Shown piece after piece: positions 32,143 to 42,043 of a DNA stretch of 42,055 nucleotides. The notes beneath the pieces were generated by a model. That model saw only the letters and a program-made list of their open reading frames with translations, was not told where the DNA came from and did no database searches. Both the position numbers and the translations under genes were made by a program. Source of the stretch: an uncultured Collinsella sp. (GTDB taxonomy: Bacteria > Actinomycetota > Coriobacteriia > Coriobacteriales > Coriobacteriaceae); the NCBI GenBank assembly GCA_902464035.1, contig CABQHT010000014.1:1-42055 (forward strand), read 5' to 3'. Within the stretch, counting starts at the first letter, position 1, and every line of letters begins with the position of its first letter.

Positions 32143-32531
32143 TATGCCTCGGTCGAGGGCTCCGTGGCCTCGGTGTCGGCCTCAGCGACGTTCTCGACCA
32201 CGACGTCGGCAGCGGGCGTCACGTTGCCGCCCGAGATGGCATCGTTGAGCTGCTCGCGAAGCTGGTCCATGCGCTCGCGGGCCAAGTCGACCTTGGCGCG
32301 CAGGTCATCGGTCTTGGCGTCGACCATCGGACCAAAGTCGTTGACCGCGGCACGGGCCTCCTCGGCGCTGTGCTCGTAGGTGTCACGCATGTTGTCCCAA
32401 GCGTCGTTGGCGATATCGGCAGCCATGGCGCGGGTCTCGGCACCCGAGCGCGGGGCCAGGGCAACGCCGATGATAGCGCCGGCGGCAGCACCAAAGAGCG
32501 CACCGGAGACAAAGCTGAAAGTCTTTCCCAT
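32142..32531 (-). CDS. YtxH-like small membrane protein
   Basis: ATG at 32531 (MGKTFSFVSG) has GGAGAGG upstream; 129 residues. The N-terminal helix with Gly/Ala pattern (GALFGAAAGAIIGVALAPRS) is the YtxH/gas-vesicle-protein-like motif ending in APRSG. A long amphipathic helix follows (about 35-100, ARERMDQLREQLNDAI) and then an acidic tail. YtxH proteins in Bacillus are general-stress proteins of unknown action. It is coupled to the PRC-barrel gene. Confidence 0.82.
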   Translation of the reverse strand: MGKTFSFVSGALFGAAAGAIIGVALAPRSGAETRAMAADIANDAWDNMRDTYEHSAEEARAAVNDFGPMVDAKTDDLRAKVDLARERMDQLREQLNDAISGGNVTPAADVVVENVAEADTEATEPSTEA

Positions 32532-32667
32532 GATCATTCCTCTCCTGCGGGCACCTCGATGCCCACCGTTTGAATGCTGTCCATTATACCCGCAGCGCAA
32601 CACTTGCCGTCGCGCTCATCTGTGTACGGTAAAAGCGCAGGTACATGATGGTGATAAGCGAATGAGC

Positions 32668-33501
32668 CTACTCCTGCGGCATGGCAGGCATGGCCACCGT
32701 GGCAGCCGGGTCCTCGCCGGCGCCATCAACGAGCGGCAGGTTGCCCTCGTGCGCCGAGCCGGACGGAGCCGTTGCCGCACCGCCAAAGACGGCCGCGGGG
32801 GCCTCGTGGTTCTCGGCGACCGCGCCCTCGGTATCGATTGGCATCTGCGGCTCGTCGTCAAAGCTCGGGACGCCTTGGGGCTCCGCAATCTCGGGCTCAG
32901 CAGGCGCCTCGGCAACGGGTTCAGCGTCGGCCTCGGCGGGAGCGTCGCCCTCGGGCGCATCCTCGGCCACGTCCTCGCCGTTCGCAGCGGCAACGGCCTC
33001 GTGCGGGTCCTTGCCCTCGGCCTCGGCACGCATGCCCAGCACCAGGTTGCGCAGGCCCGCGACCGTGCCCTCTACGTCGGGGGCCGGCTGATCGGCGTGC
33101 AGGTACGCCCAGTCCATCATAAAGGTCGCCGATGACAGCGCGCCAATGGCCAACGCGTCATCGGGACACGAAAGCTCAACCTCAAAGACACGCTCGTCAT
33201 GCTCGCTCACGCGCGTGCGACCGCACGAAATGCTGCCAGCGAGACCGGTCTCGTTCATGAGCTCGACCGTCACGTGCTCCAGCAGGTGGCAAAGCTCGGT
33301 CTGGCCCATGCAGTCCTGGAACTCGCGACCCGAATCGCCCAGGCACAGGTGCTTGGCAATCGCCGGCACCAGGTAGTACACGCGCGCCGTGGCCTCGATA
33401 TCCTCCGAGGTCATGAGCGGCATGCCGGGGTTCACCAGCACGTGCGCGCAAATCTTGTCCTCGCTGACGGTGACCTTAAGGATGTTGAACAGGCCTGCCA
33501 T
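32668..33501 (-). CDS. Stand-alone cyanophycin-synthetase N-domain-like protein
   Basis: The first 145 of 277 residues resemble the N-terminal domain of cyanophycin synthetase: CHLLEHVTVELMNETGL and then SCGRTRV match its EHVALELQ...GFGRTR region. The HLLEH segment (His72, Glu75, His76) has the HxxEH form of a metal site; in some CphA proteins this domain cuts polymer to make primers. The ATP-grasp and ligase domains of CphA are absent. The rest is an acidic Pro/Ala/Glu-rich tail. It starts 24 bases after the CNNM stop, so is probably co-transcribed. Function is unknown. Confidence 0.6.
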   Translation of the reverse strand: MAGLFNILKVTVSEDKICAHVLVNPGMPLMTSEDIEATARVYYLVPAIAKHLCLGDSGREFQDCMGQTELCHLLEHVTVELMNETGLAGSISCGRTRVSEHDERVFEVELSCPDDALAIGALSSATFMMDWAYLHADQPAPDVEGTVAGLRNLVLGMRAEAEGKDPHEAVAAANGEDVAEDAPEGDAPAEADAEPVAEAPAEPEIAEPQGVPSFDDEPQMPIDTEGAVAENHEAPAAVFGGAATAPSGSAHEGNLPLVDGAGEDPAATVAMPAMPQE

Positions 33502-33525
33502 AACTCTCCCCTACTCGTCCTTGCC

Positions 33526-34899
33526 CTACTCGTCGCCGTCGTGCGGGTCCGCAGAGCCCGCACCCGACGCCGCCGGCTTCTCTGCCGAGGACTCGGAATC
33601 CTTCTTATCGGTTTCGGCCGGAGCGATCACGCGAATGAGCGAGATGCGCTGGCCACGCATCGACTGCACTTTAAACTTGTACCCCGCGACCTCAAACACC
33701 TCTCCGATGTCGGGCACCGAGTCGCAAAGCTCCAAGATCCAGCCGGCGATGGTCTCATAATCATCGCTTTCCTCGAGCGGCCAACCAAGCTCAATCGCGT
33801 CATCGCACGAAAAACGCCCATCGACAAGCCACTCGCGGCGCGAAAGGCGCGTGAGGTACTTGTTGTCGGGGTCAAACTCGTCCTCGATCTCGCCGACGAT
33901 CTCCTCGACGATATCTTCGATGGTGATGATGCCGGCCGTGCCGCCGTACTCGTCCACGACGACCACGATCTGGTCGTGCGAGGTCTGCATCTCGGACAGC
34001 AGCGGCAGGATGTCCTTGGTATCGGGCACAAAGGTGGCGTCGCGCAAAAAGTCGGCAATGGGCTGGTCGCCCTTGCCGTCGAGCGCGGGCTGGATCAGGT
34101 CCTTGATGTGCGCGATGCCCGCGACGTTGTCGGGGTCCTCGTGATAGACAGGGATGCGGCTGAAGCCGGTCTGGCGCATGGTGGACAGCACGTCGGCGAC
34201 CGTCTCGTCGTCCTCGCACATGGTGGTGTCCACGCGCGGCACCATAACCTCGCGAGCCACGGTGTCGCCCAGGTCGAAGATCTCGTGGATCATGCGCTTT
34301 TCCTCGTCGAGCAGGTCGTCCTGCTCTGAGACCATGTACTTGATCTCTTCCTCCGAGACGTTCTGGCGGTCATCGGCGCTCTTGATGCGCAGGATGCGGG
34401 CCAGGCCGTCGGAGCAGGCACCGGTCAGCCACACGAGCGGGCGGGCAATCTTTTGGAACACGGAAAGCGGTCCCACGACCTGCTTGGATACGCCCTCGGC
34501 GTTAGCGAGGCCGATGCGCTTGGGCACAAGCTCGCCGATCACGATGGACACAAAGGCGACCGCGACGGTGATGATGACCGGCGCCAGGCCGCGCGCGATG
34601 GCGGAAAGCGGCGCGATGCCAAAGCTCATGAGCCACGTGGCGAGCGGGTCGGACAGGCTCGTCGAGGCGACGGCGGACGAGGCAAAGCCCACGAGCGTGA
34701 TAGCGACCTGGATGGTAGCCAACAGCTGATCGGAGTCGGCGGCGAGTTGGACGGCGCGCTCGGCGCGCTTATCGCCCTCCTCGGCATCGTGCTCCAACAC
34801 GGCGCGCTTAGCCGTGGTGAGAGCCATCTCGGACATGGAGAAGTAGCCGTTGATAAGCGTCAGGACAAGCGTGGTAATAAGGGAGATGGTTATGTCCAT
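33526..34899 (-). CDS. CNNM/CorC family membrane protein with CBS pair
   Basis: ATG at 34899 (MDITISLITT) gives 457 residues. A CNNM (DUF21) membrane domain of about four helices occupies 1-185, containing YFSMSEMALTTAKRAVLEHD. A CBS pair (about 205-330) follows, then the CorC_HlyC domain (about 345-430). Relatives include Staphylococcus MpfA and the archaeal and animal CNNMs, which export Mg2+. Older annotations call them hemolysins. It may balance the Mg2+ importers elsewhere in this window. The ribosome site is weak. Confidence 0.88.
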   Translation of the reverse strand: MDITISLITTLVLTLINGYFSMSEMALTTAKRAVLEHDAEEGDKRAERAVQLAADSDQLLATIQVAITLVGFASSAVASTSLSDPLATWLMSFGIAPLSAIARGLAPVIITVAVAFVSIVIGELVPKRIGLANAEGVSKQVVGPLSVFQKIARPLVWLTGACSDGLARILRIKSADDRQNVSEEEIKYMVSEQDDLLDEEKRMIHEIFDLGDTVAREVMVPRVDTTMCEDDETVADVLSTMRQTGFSRIPVYHEDPDNVAGIAHIKDLIQPALDGKGDQPIADFLRDATFVPDTKDILPLLSEMQTSHDQIVVVVDEYGGTAGIITIEDIVEEIVGEIEDEFDPDNKYLTRLSRREWLVDGRFSCDDAIELGWPLEESDDYETIAGWILELCDSVPDIGEVFEVAGYKFKVQSMRGQRISLIRVIAPAETDKKDSESSAEKPAASGAGSADPHDGDE

Positions 34900-35007
34900 C
34901 GGGAGTTTCTCGAACCTCCAAGATTCGGGACGTTGGGTAGTAAGCGTAGGTGACGGATAGGGCAATTGCGCCGGTCGCCCGTGCGAGCGGGGCCGTGGGC
35001 GCGGTCG

Positions 35008-35691
35008 CTAGATTACGAAGAGGATCACCGCCATGAACTGGAAGATGCTGCCGGCGAGCACCCACAAGTGGAAAACACTGTGCAGATAGCGCACGTTTTT
35101 GGCGATATAGAACGGCACGCCCACGGTATAGCACACGCCGCCGACGGCGAGCAGGGCAAGTGCCACGGGGTTGAGCAGCAACACGAGCTCGGGCAGCTTA
35201 AAGACGACGAGCCAGCCCATCAGCAGATAGACCAGGCCGCTTACCCAATGCGGCTGGCGCTCGCGCAAAAAGCACTCGAGTGCGATGCCGATGATGGCGA
35301 TGGCCCACACGGCAAAGAACAGCGCAGGGCCGCCGTCGTTTGCGAGCGTGATGAGGCAAAACGGGGTATAGCTGCCGGCTATGAGCAGGTAGATGCAGCT
35401 GTGGTCGATGATGCGAAACACGCGTTTGGCGCGAGCGGGCTGAATCGCGTGATAGAGCGTGGAGGCCAAGTATTCGAGAATAATGCTGACACCATAGACA
35501 ATCGCCGCGGCCATGTGGGCCGGGCCTCCGCCGCGCAGGGCAGCGAATACGATCAGGAGCACCAGGCCCGCGATACCCAGCAGGCAGCCGACACCATGGG
35601 TGACGGAGTTCATGATCTCCTCGCCCACCGTGTAGTGTGGAACGGCCGCGGTCTTGGGTCGCGGCTTAGAACTGTCGCTCGAATCGGACAT
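35008..35691 (-). CDS. trhA: Hemolysin III family membrane protein (PAQR/TrhA)
   Basis: The 227 residues have seven membrane helices with the family's metal-site residues: SVTHGVGCLLG in helix 1, STLYHAIQP and RIIDHSCIYLLIAGSYTPF. A late His lies in HSVFHLWVLAGS. TrhA in E. coli affects membrane energetics and lipid balance. ATG at 35691 has GGAGG eleven bases upstream; a TTG at 35709 would overlap that ribosome site and is rejected. It lies 108 bases upstream of the CNNM gene on the same strand. Confidence 0.9.
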   Translation of the reverse strand: MSDSSDSSKPRPKTAAVPHYTVGEEIMNSVTHGVGCLLGIAGLVLLIVFAALRGGGPAHMAAAIVYGVSIILEYLASTLYHAIQPARAKRVFRIIDHSCIYLLIAGSYTPFCLITLANDGGPALFFAVWAIAIIGIALECFLRERQPHWVSGLVYLLMGWLVVFKLPELVLLLNPVALALLAVGGVCYTVGVPFYIAKNVRYLHSVFHLWVLAGSIFQFMAVILFVI

Positions 35692-35798
35692 GCCGGTTAC
35701 ATCCTCCAACGTAAAGAGTTCTCAACACTATATCAAAGCGTCTGGGTACGTGCGAAATTTGCACCATACGTGACCCTTTGTTTACCCATTCTTTGCTT

Positions 35799-35857
35799 GT
35801 TGACGCATCAACGGCGAACATCCATAATGCGCTTGTTTTAAATGTTGATGTATTAAC
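35799..35857 (+). promoter_or_regulatory. Promoter with two palindromic operator-like sites
   Basis: TTGACG (35800-35805), a 17-bp spacer and CATAAT (35823-35828) form a near-consensus promoter pointing at the hydrolase gene. GTTGACGCATCAAC (35799-35812) covers the -35 box. GTTGATGTATTAAC (35844-35857), the same palindrome with changes in the centre and one arm, lies just past the expected start point. Paired sites bracketing a promoter are typical of repression by a dimeric regulator. The regulator is not identified. Confidence 0.65.
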
Positions 35858-35877
35858 ATCTATAAGGAGAACCGTAA

Positions 35878-36843
35878 ATGCCTCAAAGCGCACACCCCCA
35901 TCGAAAGCTCAAGATAGCCGGCATTGTTACGTTGGTAGTCGTTGTCGCGCTGCTGGGGTTTGCCGGCAATTTTTTGTTTGACTTTGCCCTGAACCCCCAA
36001 GCGCCGTACACCATGAAGATGATGCAGGATGGCAAAGACGACAAAAAAGGTGAGCAGCCGGATGCCGAGGAAACCGAGGCGCGGGCGTGGTTTAAAGAGA
36101 ATCGCGAGAGCAGCAACCTCACCGCGGACGACGGGACCGAGCTTGCCGCCTGGTATTTTGCTGCGTCGGAGAGCACGCACGACTACGCCGTCTGCCTGCA
36201 TGGATATACCAACGAGCCCATCGGTATGGCCCGATACGTCAAGCGATTCCACGACCGCGGCATGAACGTGCTCGCGCCTGCCGCCCGCGCCCACGAGCGC
36301 TCCGGCGGCGACTATATCGGCATGGGCTGGCCCGAGCGCCTCGACATCGTCGCATGGATCGAGCAAATCGTTCAGGCTGACCCCGAGGCGCGCATCCTGG
36401 TCTTTGGCGAGTCGATGGGCGCGGCGACTGCCATGAACGTCGCGGGGGAGTCTCTGCCCGCAAATGTGAAATGCATTATCGAGGACTGCGGCTATACAAG
36501 CGTTTGGGACGAGTTTTCCCTGCAGCTCAAGGATGTATTTGGCCTGCCCAGTTTTCCCTTGCTCGATGTGGCCAACCTGGTATGCAACGTGCGCGCGGGC
36601 TACGACTTTCATAAGGCGAGCAGCGTGGAACAGCTCAAGCGCGCGACGGTTCCCATGCTTTTTATCCACGGTGACCAAGACACCTTTGTGCCGTACAGTA
36701 TGCTCGACCAAAACTACGAGGCGTGCGCCAGCAAGGTCAAGCAAAAGCTCACTATCCACGGCGCCACCCATGCCAAGAGCGCGCAAGTCGACCCCGAGCT
36801 CTACTGGAATACGGTCGACGACTTCCTCGACGAGAATTTTTAG
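35878..36843 (+). CDS. Membrane-anchored alpha/beta hydrolase
   Basis: The 321 residues have one N-terminal helix (about 12-34) that anchors or exports the enzyme, then an alpha/beta-hydrolase fold. The triad is Ser179 in GESMG, Asp266 (IHGDQD), and His298 (GATHAKS); the oxyanion region is LHGYTN. Family members act as esterases, lipases or peptidases, often called YqkD/BAAT-like 'alpha/beta hydrolase'; the substrate is unknown. AAGGAG lies eight bases before the ATG. It is a single gene ending in a terminator, under an apparently regulated promoter. Confidence 0.88.
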   Translation: MPQSAHPHRKLKIAGIVTLVVVVALLGFAGNFLFDFALNPQAPYTMKMMQDGKDDKKGEQPDAEETEARAWFKENRESSNLTADDGTELAAWYFAASESTHDYAVCLHGYTNEPIGMARYVKRFHDRGMNVLAPAARAHERSGGDYIGMGWPERLDIVAWIEQIVQADPEARILVFGESMGAATAMNVAGESLPANVKCIIEDCGYTSVWDEFSLQLKDVFGLPSFPLLDVANLVCNVRAGYDFHKASSVEQLKRATVPMLFIHGDQDTFVPYSMLDQNYEACASKVKQKLTIHGATHAKSAQVDPELYWNTVDDFLDENF

Positions 36844-36888
36844 GCAAATAGTACGGTTTACTGGTCTATCTGACCCCTAGCACTTCCG

Positions 36889-36927
36889 AAAAGCCGCCCG
36901 TGAGCGTTGTGCTCGCGGGCGGCTTTT
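36889..36927. terminator. Bidirectional terminator between convergent genes
   Basis: AAAAGCCGCCCGTGAGC and GCTCGCGGGCGGCTTTT pair over 17 positions with one mismatch around GTTGT. A-runs and T-runs at the two ends let it serve both the hydrolase (+) and the DUF362 gene (-). Confidence 0.85.
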
Positions 36928-36974
36928 GCTCAACTTACGCCACAGAGGCGCTTGTTTTGTCCAATAGCCAGGCG

Positions 36975-38180
36975 CTATTTGACCTCGATGAGCTCGTACT
37001 TGCTCGTGCCCAGGCCGATCTTCTCGGCATGAGCGATGCACGCGCGCCAGTCGGTGTCGGGATGCGTGATGCAGAAGGGATCCTTGGCCTGCTCGCCCTC
37101 CAGATGCTCGTGATTATGCTCCATCTTGGCCGCGCTGTCGGTAAGCTCGGTGTTAGGCAGCGGCTCGGACGCCAGGACGGCGTCGGCGCAGGCCTGGTCG
37201 ATGGCGACCGGGTCGAAGCTCGCGAACATGCCGATGTCGTTGACGATGGGCGTGTCGTTTTCGGGATGGCAATCGCAGTTGGGGCTGATATCCATGGCGA
37301 GCGAAATATGGAAGCTCGGGCGGTCCTGAACAATGGCCTTCGTGTACTCAGCAATCTTGTAGTTGAGTACGTCGGCCGCGGCATCATAGTCGGGCTTGAT
37401 GCAGTCCTGGTTGCACGCCGCAATGCAGCGTCCGCAGCCCACGCAGCGATCGTGGTCGATGGCAGCCACGTGAACCGTGCGGGTGCTGCCGTTGGCAAGC
37501 TCGCGCTCACGCGTACCGTCAAACGTGATGGCACCGTGCGCGCAAATCTTCTCGCAGGCACGGCAACCTACGCAGTTGGTGGTATCGACGCTCGGCTTGC
37601 CGGCGGCATGCTGCTCCATCTTGCCGGCACGGCTGCCGCCTCCCATGCCCAGGTTCTTCATGGCGCCGCCAAAGCCGGCCTGCTCATGGCCCTTAAAGTG
37701 CGTGAGGCTGATCACGATGTCGGCGTCCATGAGTGCCTGGCCGATCTTTGCCTCGCGCACGTACTCGCCGCCCTCGACCGGAACGAGCGCCTCGTCGGTG
37801 CCCTTGAGGCCGTCGGCGATGATGATCTGGCAACCCGTAGCATACGGGGTAAAGCCGTTCTGATAAGCGGTGTCAATGTGCTCGAGCGCGTTTTTGCGGC
37901 TGCCGACATAGAGCGTGTTGCAGTCGGTGAGAAAGGGTTTGCCGCCCAGCTCCTTGACGACATCCGCGACGGCGCGGGCGTAGTTGGGGCGCAAAAAGCT
38001 CAGATTGCCCAGCTCGCCAAAGTGAATCTTGATGGCGACGAACTTGTTCTCAAAGTCGATCTGCTCAATACCGGCGCGACGGATGAGGCGCTTGAGCTTG
38101 TCGAGTTGGCTCTCGCGAGCATGCGTGCGCAGGTTGGTGAAGTACACCTTTGCCGGTGCTGCGGGTGCGGTTGCGGTCAT
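36975..38180 (-). CDS. DUF362 protein with two 4Fe-4S clusters
   Basis: The 401 residues comprise a DUF362 domain (about 10-185 plus 275-330, with KIHFGELGNLSFLRPNYARA and SLTHFKGHEQAGFGGAMKNL). Inserted in it is a ferredoxin module with two cluster motifs: CVGCRACEKIC and CVGCGRCIAAC. Such proteins are common in anaerobes and are thought to be electron carriers or redox enzymes; the reaction is not known. GAGGGGATAG precedes the ATG. It is a single gene, sharing a terminator with the hydrolase. Confidence 0.9.
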   Translation of the reverse strand: MTATAPAAPAKVYFTNLRTHARESQLDKLKRLIRRAGIEQIDFENKFVAIKIHFGELGNLSFLRPNYARAVADVVKELGGKPFLTDCNTLYVGSRKNALEHIDTAYQNGFTPYATGCQIIIADGLKGTDEALVPVEGGEYVREAKIGQALMDADIVISLTHFKGHEQAGFGGAMKNLGMGGGSRAGKMEQHAAGKPSVDTTNCVGCRACEKICAHGAITFDGTRERELANGSTRTVHVAAIDHDRCVGCGRCIAACNQDCIKPDYDAAADVLNYKIAEYTKAIVQDRPSFHISLAMDISPNCDCHPENDTPIVNDIGMFASFDPVAIDQACADAVLASEPLPNTELTDSAAKMEHNHEHLEGEQAKDPFCITHPDTDWRACIAHAEKIGLGTSKYELIEVK

Positions 38181-38275
38181 AGATCTATCCCCTCGGTCTA
38201 TATGGCGTTACAGACATAGAGGATGGTACCCGTTAAAGCGGGGTCGAAGTCAAGCACAACACCGAGTCGTTAGGC

Positions 38276-38430
38276 ACTCATTGGGGACAGACTTAAATGA
38301 CTGAAACCACTCATTGGGGACAGACTTAAATGAGTGCTTGGGGACAGTCCTTGCCAGCCCGACCGGCGAACCGGCGAATCGGCAAAGACTGTCCCCGATG
38401 ACCAGTCATTTAAGAACGTCCCCGATGACT
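38276..38430. repeat. Cluster of three 27-bp palindromes and one long inverted repeat
   Basis: The 27-bp units lie at 38276-38302, 38309-38335 and 38404-38430; the last is in the opposite orientation and reaches two bases into the FtsX stop codon (38429-38431). Between them, TTGGGGACAGTCCTTGCC (38338-38355) and GGCAAAGACTGTCCCCGAT (38381-38399) are imperfect inverted copies around a GGCGAA/CCGGCG centre. The same composite, with another centre, recurs at 41953-42012. The layout recalls the mosaic BIMEs of enterobacteria. Confidence 0.8.
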
Positions 38431-41095
38431 ACTCTTGCACCTTGAGGGCCTCGGCTAGGCTGACGCGCTTGATAGAGCGCGTGTGCAGCAGCGCCACGAC
38501 CAGGTAGGTCGCAAAGCCAATGCCGACGCATGCAGCCATGGACCAAGCGGGCACGTAGATCTCGATATTGCCGTTGTAGGCGAGCAGCATCGAGCGGAAG
38601 ATGGCCGTGAGCGAGCCAATAATGACCGGCAGGCTCAGCACGAGCGACGCCGCCACGCACAGCGTGATCGAGCGGATGTACAGATGCGAGATCTCACTAT
38701 CGCGATAGCCAAAGACTTTCATGTAGCTGATCGAACGGGCGCTGTGGTCGATCACCGCTTTGGTCAGCAGGTACATAAACAGCAGGAAAATAAACACCGC
38801 GAGCCCGACCATCATGCCGATCATTTTGCTCATCATGCCGATGAACTGGTCACCCACGGCGCGCATGTCGTCGGGCGTGGTGTCGCCGGCAAAGTAGCGC
38901 GCGTCGAGGTCGAGCTTCTCGTCGCTCACATAGCCGTTAAAGTAGGCGGCGTCGTTGTCGAACAGCTCGTTAAAGTCGTCGATACTCATATAGATGTTCA
39001 TGTCCGACTTGGAGCCCCAGGCACAGTCCTTGCCCGCGTACTCAAAGGAATAATGCTCACCCTCGTACTTGTCGCTGAGCGTGACCTTCTGGCCCTCGCT
39101 CCAGCCAAACTTATCGAGCAGACCGCCGCCAAAGACGACGCGGCCATCGCCGATGTTGAGGCCCTTCCAGTAGCGCGAATCGGACGAGATGCCGTAGACA
39201 GAAATCGTCTCCTCGCCATTGCCGTCGCCACGGTCGTACTGCAGCTGGTGAACGGCATATTTCTCGGCCTGCGCGATTGCGCCTGCGCCGTTGTCGGTCG
39301 TGTTGACCGGGTGGATATCGTCGTTATCGGTGTCGATCTTCGAGGCCGACTCAATCAGGTCGATGGCCTCGTCGCGGTCGCAGCCAAGGGCATCGGCCAC
39401 GTCATCGAGGCGCGCGTAGAGCACGTCCTTCTTGTCCTGGACGCTTGCGAGCGCGCGCTGCGCCGCAGACAGGCTCTCGGCAGACGGAGCGCTGGTTGCG
39501 GCATCGGCGGCCTCCTGCGCAGCATCGGCCGCGTCATCGAGCTCGTCACTGGCGTCCTGGGCGGCAGAAAGCAGCGCGCCGTCCACCGACCGCAAGCGCT
39601 CGAGCGCCTCCCACTGCCCGCGCTCCTCGGCGGTGCCCTCAAGCTCGAGCGGAGCCTTGAGCGTGTACTGGTGCTCGGCGACCAGGCTCGTCTCGAGGTT
39701 GTCGGCGTAGTGCGTCATCGTAGGCAGAATCGCCAGGCCAAAGAGCAGCAGCAGCGAGGCGAATGCAATGCCCACGAAGAGCGTGGCGAAGTTGCCCAGG
39801 TTGCGCAGGAAGACGCGCAGGCGGAAGCGCGAGACAAAGCCCATGCGCTCCGGCAGCTGCAGGCCGCGCTTGGTGCCCGATTTGCCGCTCGCCTCGTGAC
39901 GAAGGAACTGCAACGGCGTCTTGCCCATCTTGTGAAGCAGGCCCACCAGCGTGATGAGGATGAGCGCGGCGGCGGGAACCACGGCACACTTCACGAAGAT
40001 CTCCCAGCTCCAGTACACCTGGAAGGGCGGCAGGCTGTACGAGCCGTAGTAGAGACCGCGCATGGGCTCGGTAAAGAACGCAACGCCGAGCGCGGTTCCC
40101 AAAAGTGCCGCGAGCACGCCCACGATGGCGGGAAGTGCCAGGTAATGCAGCACGATCTCGCGACGGCGATAGCCGCTGGCGAGCAGCGTGCCGATAATGG
40201 CGCTCTCCTCCTCGATGGTGGCGTCGGTAAGGACCACAAAGACAAACGCCATGATCACGATGATAATGTCGAGCAGCGTCATCCACATCATGGAGTCGCC
40301 GTCGACGTCGTCGCGCGCATAGCCAATGCCCTGATTGGAATCGGCATCGATCAGATCGTCCACGCGCGCATCGGCATCGGCCAGCGCCTCGACCATATCC
40401 TGCTCCGTATCGATGCGATCCGCGGTGGGGAGGTCGCGATCGGTAAAGGTAAAGGAGTAGGTGTAGGCAGGCGCGCCGCCGGCGTCCTCAAGCGCGGCAA
40501 AGCCGGCGTCGGTGACCTCGGCCACGCCGTACGTGATGGTGTTCACCGTAAAGTCCGAATTGTCGAGGAACAACGCCTGGCTATCGGGCTGGGTCATGAT
40601 GCCGCAGATGGTGTAGGTGCGGCCCTCAAGCTCGACCTTATCGCCCACGGCGAGGTCGTTGTTGGTGGCGAAGACACGGTCGATTGCCACCTCATCGTCC
40701 GTCTTGGGCTGCCTGCCTTCGCAGTAGGACGCAATGTCAACCTTGGTGCGATGCGCGTAGGTGCGCAGGGTGCGCTTGGTGCCGTCGTCGCCAGCCGCCT
40801 TTTTGATGATGGCGTCGATAGAGAAGTTCTTGTAGAACGTAACGCCGCCGACGTCGCCGGCTGCATCCTCGGCGGCCTTGAGCTGGTCTTTGGTAGCCTC
40901 GAAGGAGGTGGTCACGCGGCCGTCCTCGATCGTGTACTCGTCGCGCATGTCGTCGATGAGGCAGCCGATGGAATGCGCCGCGAGCAAAAAGCCCGAGGTA
41001 AGAGCGATGCTTCCGCACATAAGCAAAAAGATGCCCAGGTACTTGCCGATATTGCGGCGCAGCTCGCGCGGGAGACGTTTTGCGAGAGGTGTCAT
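38429..41095 (-). CDS. FtsX/MacB-type ABC transporter permease
   Basis: The 888-residue permease (ATG at 41095) has an N-terminal helix, then a large outer domain (about 50-235) and an FtsX core of three helices (about 248-385). A second outer domain follows with a long Ala/Asp-rich coiled coil near 500-570 (ASDELDDAADAAQEAADAAT), and a second FtsX core closes the C-terminus (about 765-888). It ends SLAEALKVQE. Such permeases do not form a classical channel but move signals, lipids or peptides across the membrane. It starts eight bases after the ATPase stop. Confidence 0.88.
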   Translation of the reverse strand: MTPLAKRLPRELRRNIGKYLGIFLLMCGSIALTSGFLLAAHSIGCLIDDMRDEYTIEDGRVTTSFEATKDQLKAAEDAAGDVGGVTFYKNFSIDAIIKKAAGDDGTKRTLRTYAHRTKVDIASYCEGRQPKTDDEVAIDRVFATNNDLAVGDKVELEGRTYTICGIMTQPDSQALFLDNSDFTVNTITYGVAEVTDAGFAALEDAGGAPAYTYSFTFTDRDLPTADRIDTEQDMVEALADADARVDDLIDADSNQGIGYARDDVDGDSMMWMTLLDIIIVIMAFVFVVLTDATIEEESAIIGTLLASGYRRREIVLHYLALPAIVGVLAALLGTALGVAFFTEPMRGLYYGSYSLPPFQVYWSWEIFVKCAVVPAAALILITLVGLLHKMGKTPLQFLRHEASGKSGTKRGLQLPERMGFVSRFRLRVFLRNLGNFATLFVGIAFASLLLLFGLAILPTMTHYADNLETSLVAEHQYTLKAPLELEGTAEERGQWEALERLRSVDGALLSAAQDASDELDDAADAAQEAADAATSAPSAESLSAAQRALASVQDKKDVLYARLDDVADALGCDRDEAIDLIESASKIDTDNDDIHPVNTTDNGAGAIAQAEKYAVHQLQYDRGDGNGEETISVYGISSDSRYWKGLNIGDGRVVFGGGLLDKFGWSEGQKVTLSDKYEGEHYSFEYAGKDCAWGSKSDMNIYMSIDDFNELFDNDAAYFNGYVSDEKLDLDARYFAGDTTPDDMRAVGDQFIGMMSKMIGMMVGLAVFIFLLFMYLLTKAVIDHSARSISYMKVFGYRDSEISHLYIRSITLCVAASLVLSLPVIIGSLTAIFRSMLLAYNGNIEIYVPAWSMAACVGIGFATYLVVALLHTRSIKRVSLAEALKVQE

Positions 41096-41103
41096 GGCGC
41101 CGC

Positions 41104-41829
<726 letters not shown>

Positions 41830-42043
41830 TGTTAGCCTTCTGCTACTTTTCTAGGGTAATAGTAAATCTAGGCGAACTATTTTTGCTCGACATATGGCAT
41901 TAATTTCAAACTAGTCACCCAGCAGTTAGGGACGTTCCTTTCCTGCCGGCAGTTGGGGACAGTCCTTGCCAACCCTACTGGCAAAACGGCCGATCGGCAA
42001 AGACTGTCCCCAATGACTAGTCGTTTAAGTCTGTCCCCAATGA
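41830..42043. repeat. Intergenic repeat composite near the right edge
   Basis: After about 80 AT-rich bases come CAGTTAGGGACGTTCCTT (41924-41941), TTGGGGACAGTCCTTGCC (41953-41970) with its inverted partner GGCAAAGACTGTCCCCAA (41996-42013), and a 27-bp palindrome (42019-42045) reaching into the next stop codon. The order is nearly the same as at 38338-38430. Confidence 0.75.

Noticed and set aside
36900..38219. 439-codon plus-strand frame opposite the DUF362 gene
   Set aside because: Antisense to a gene with clear 4Fe-4S motifs; starts inside the terminator and has no ribosome site.
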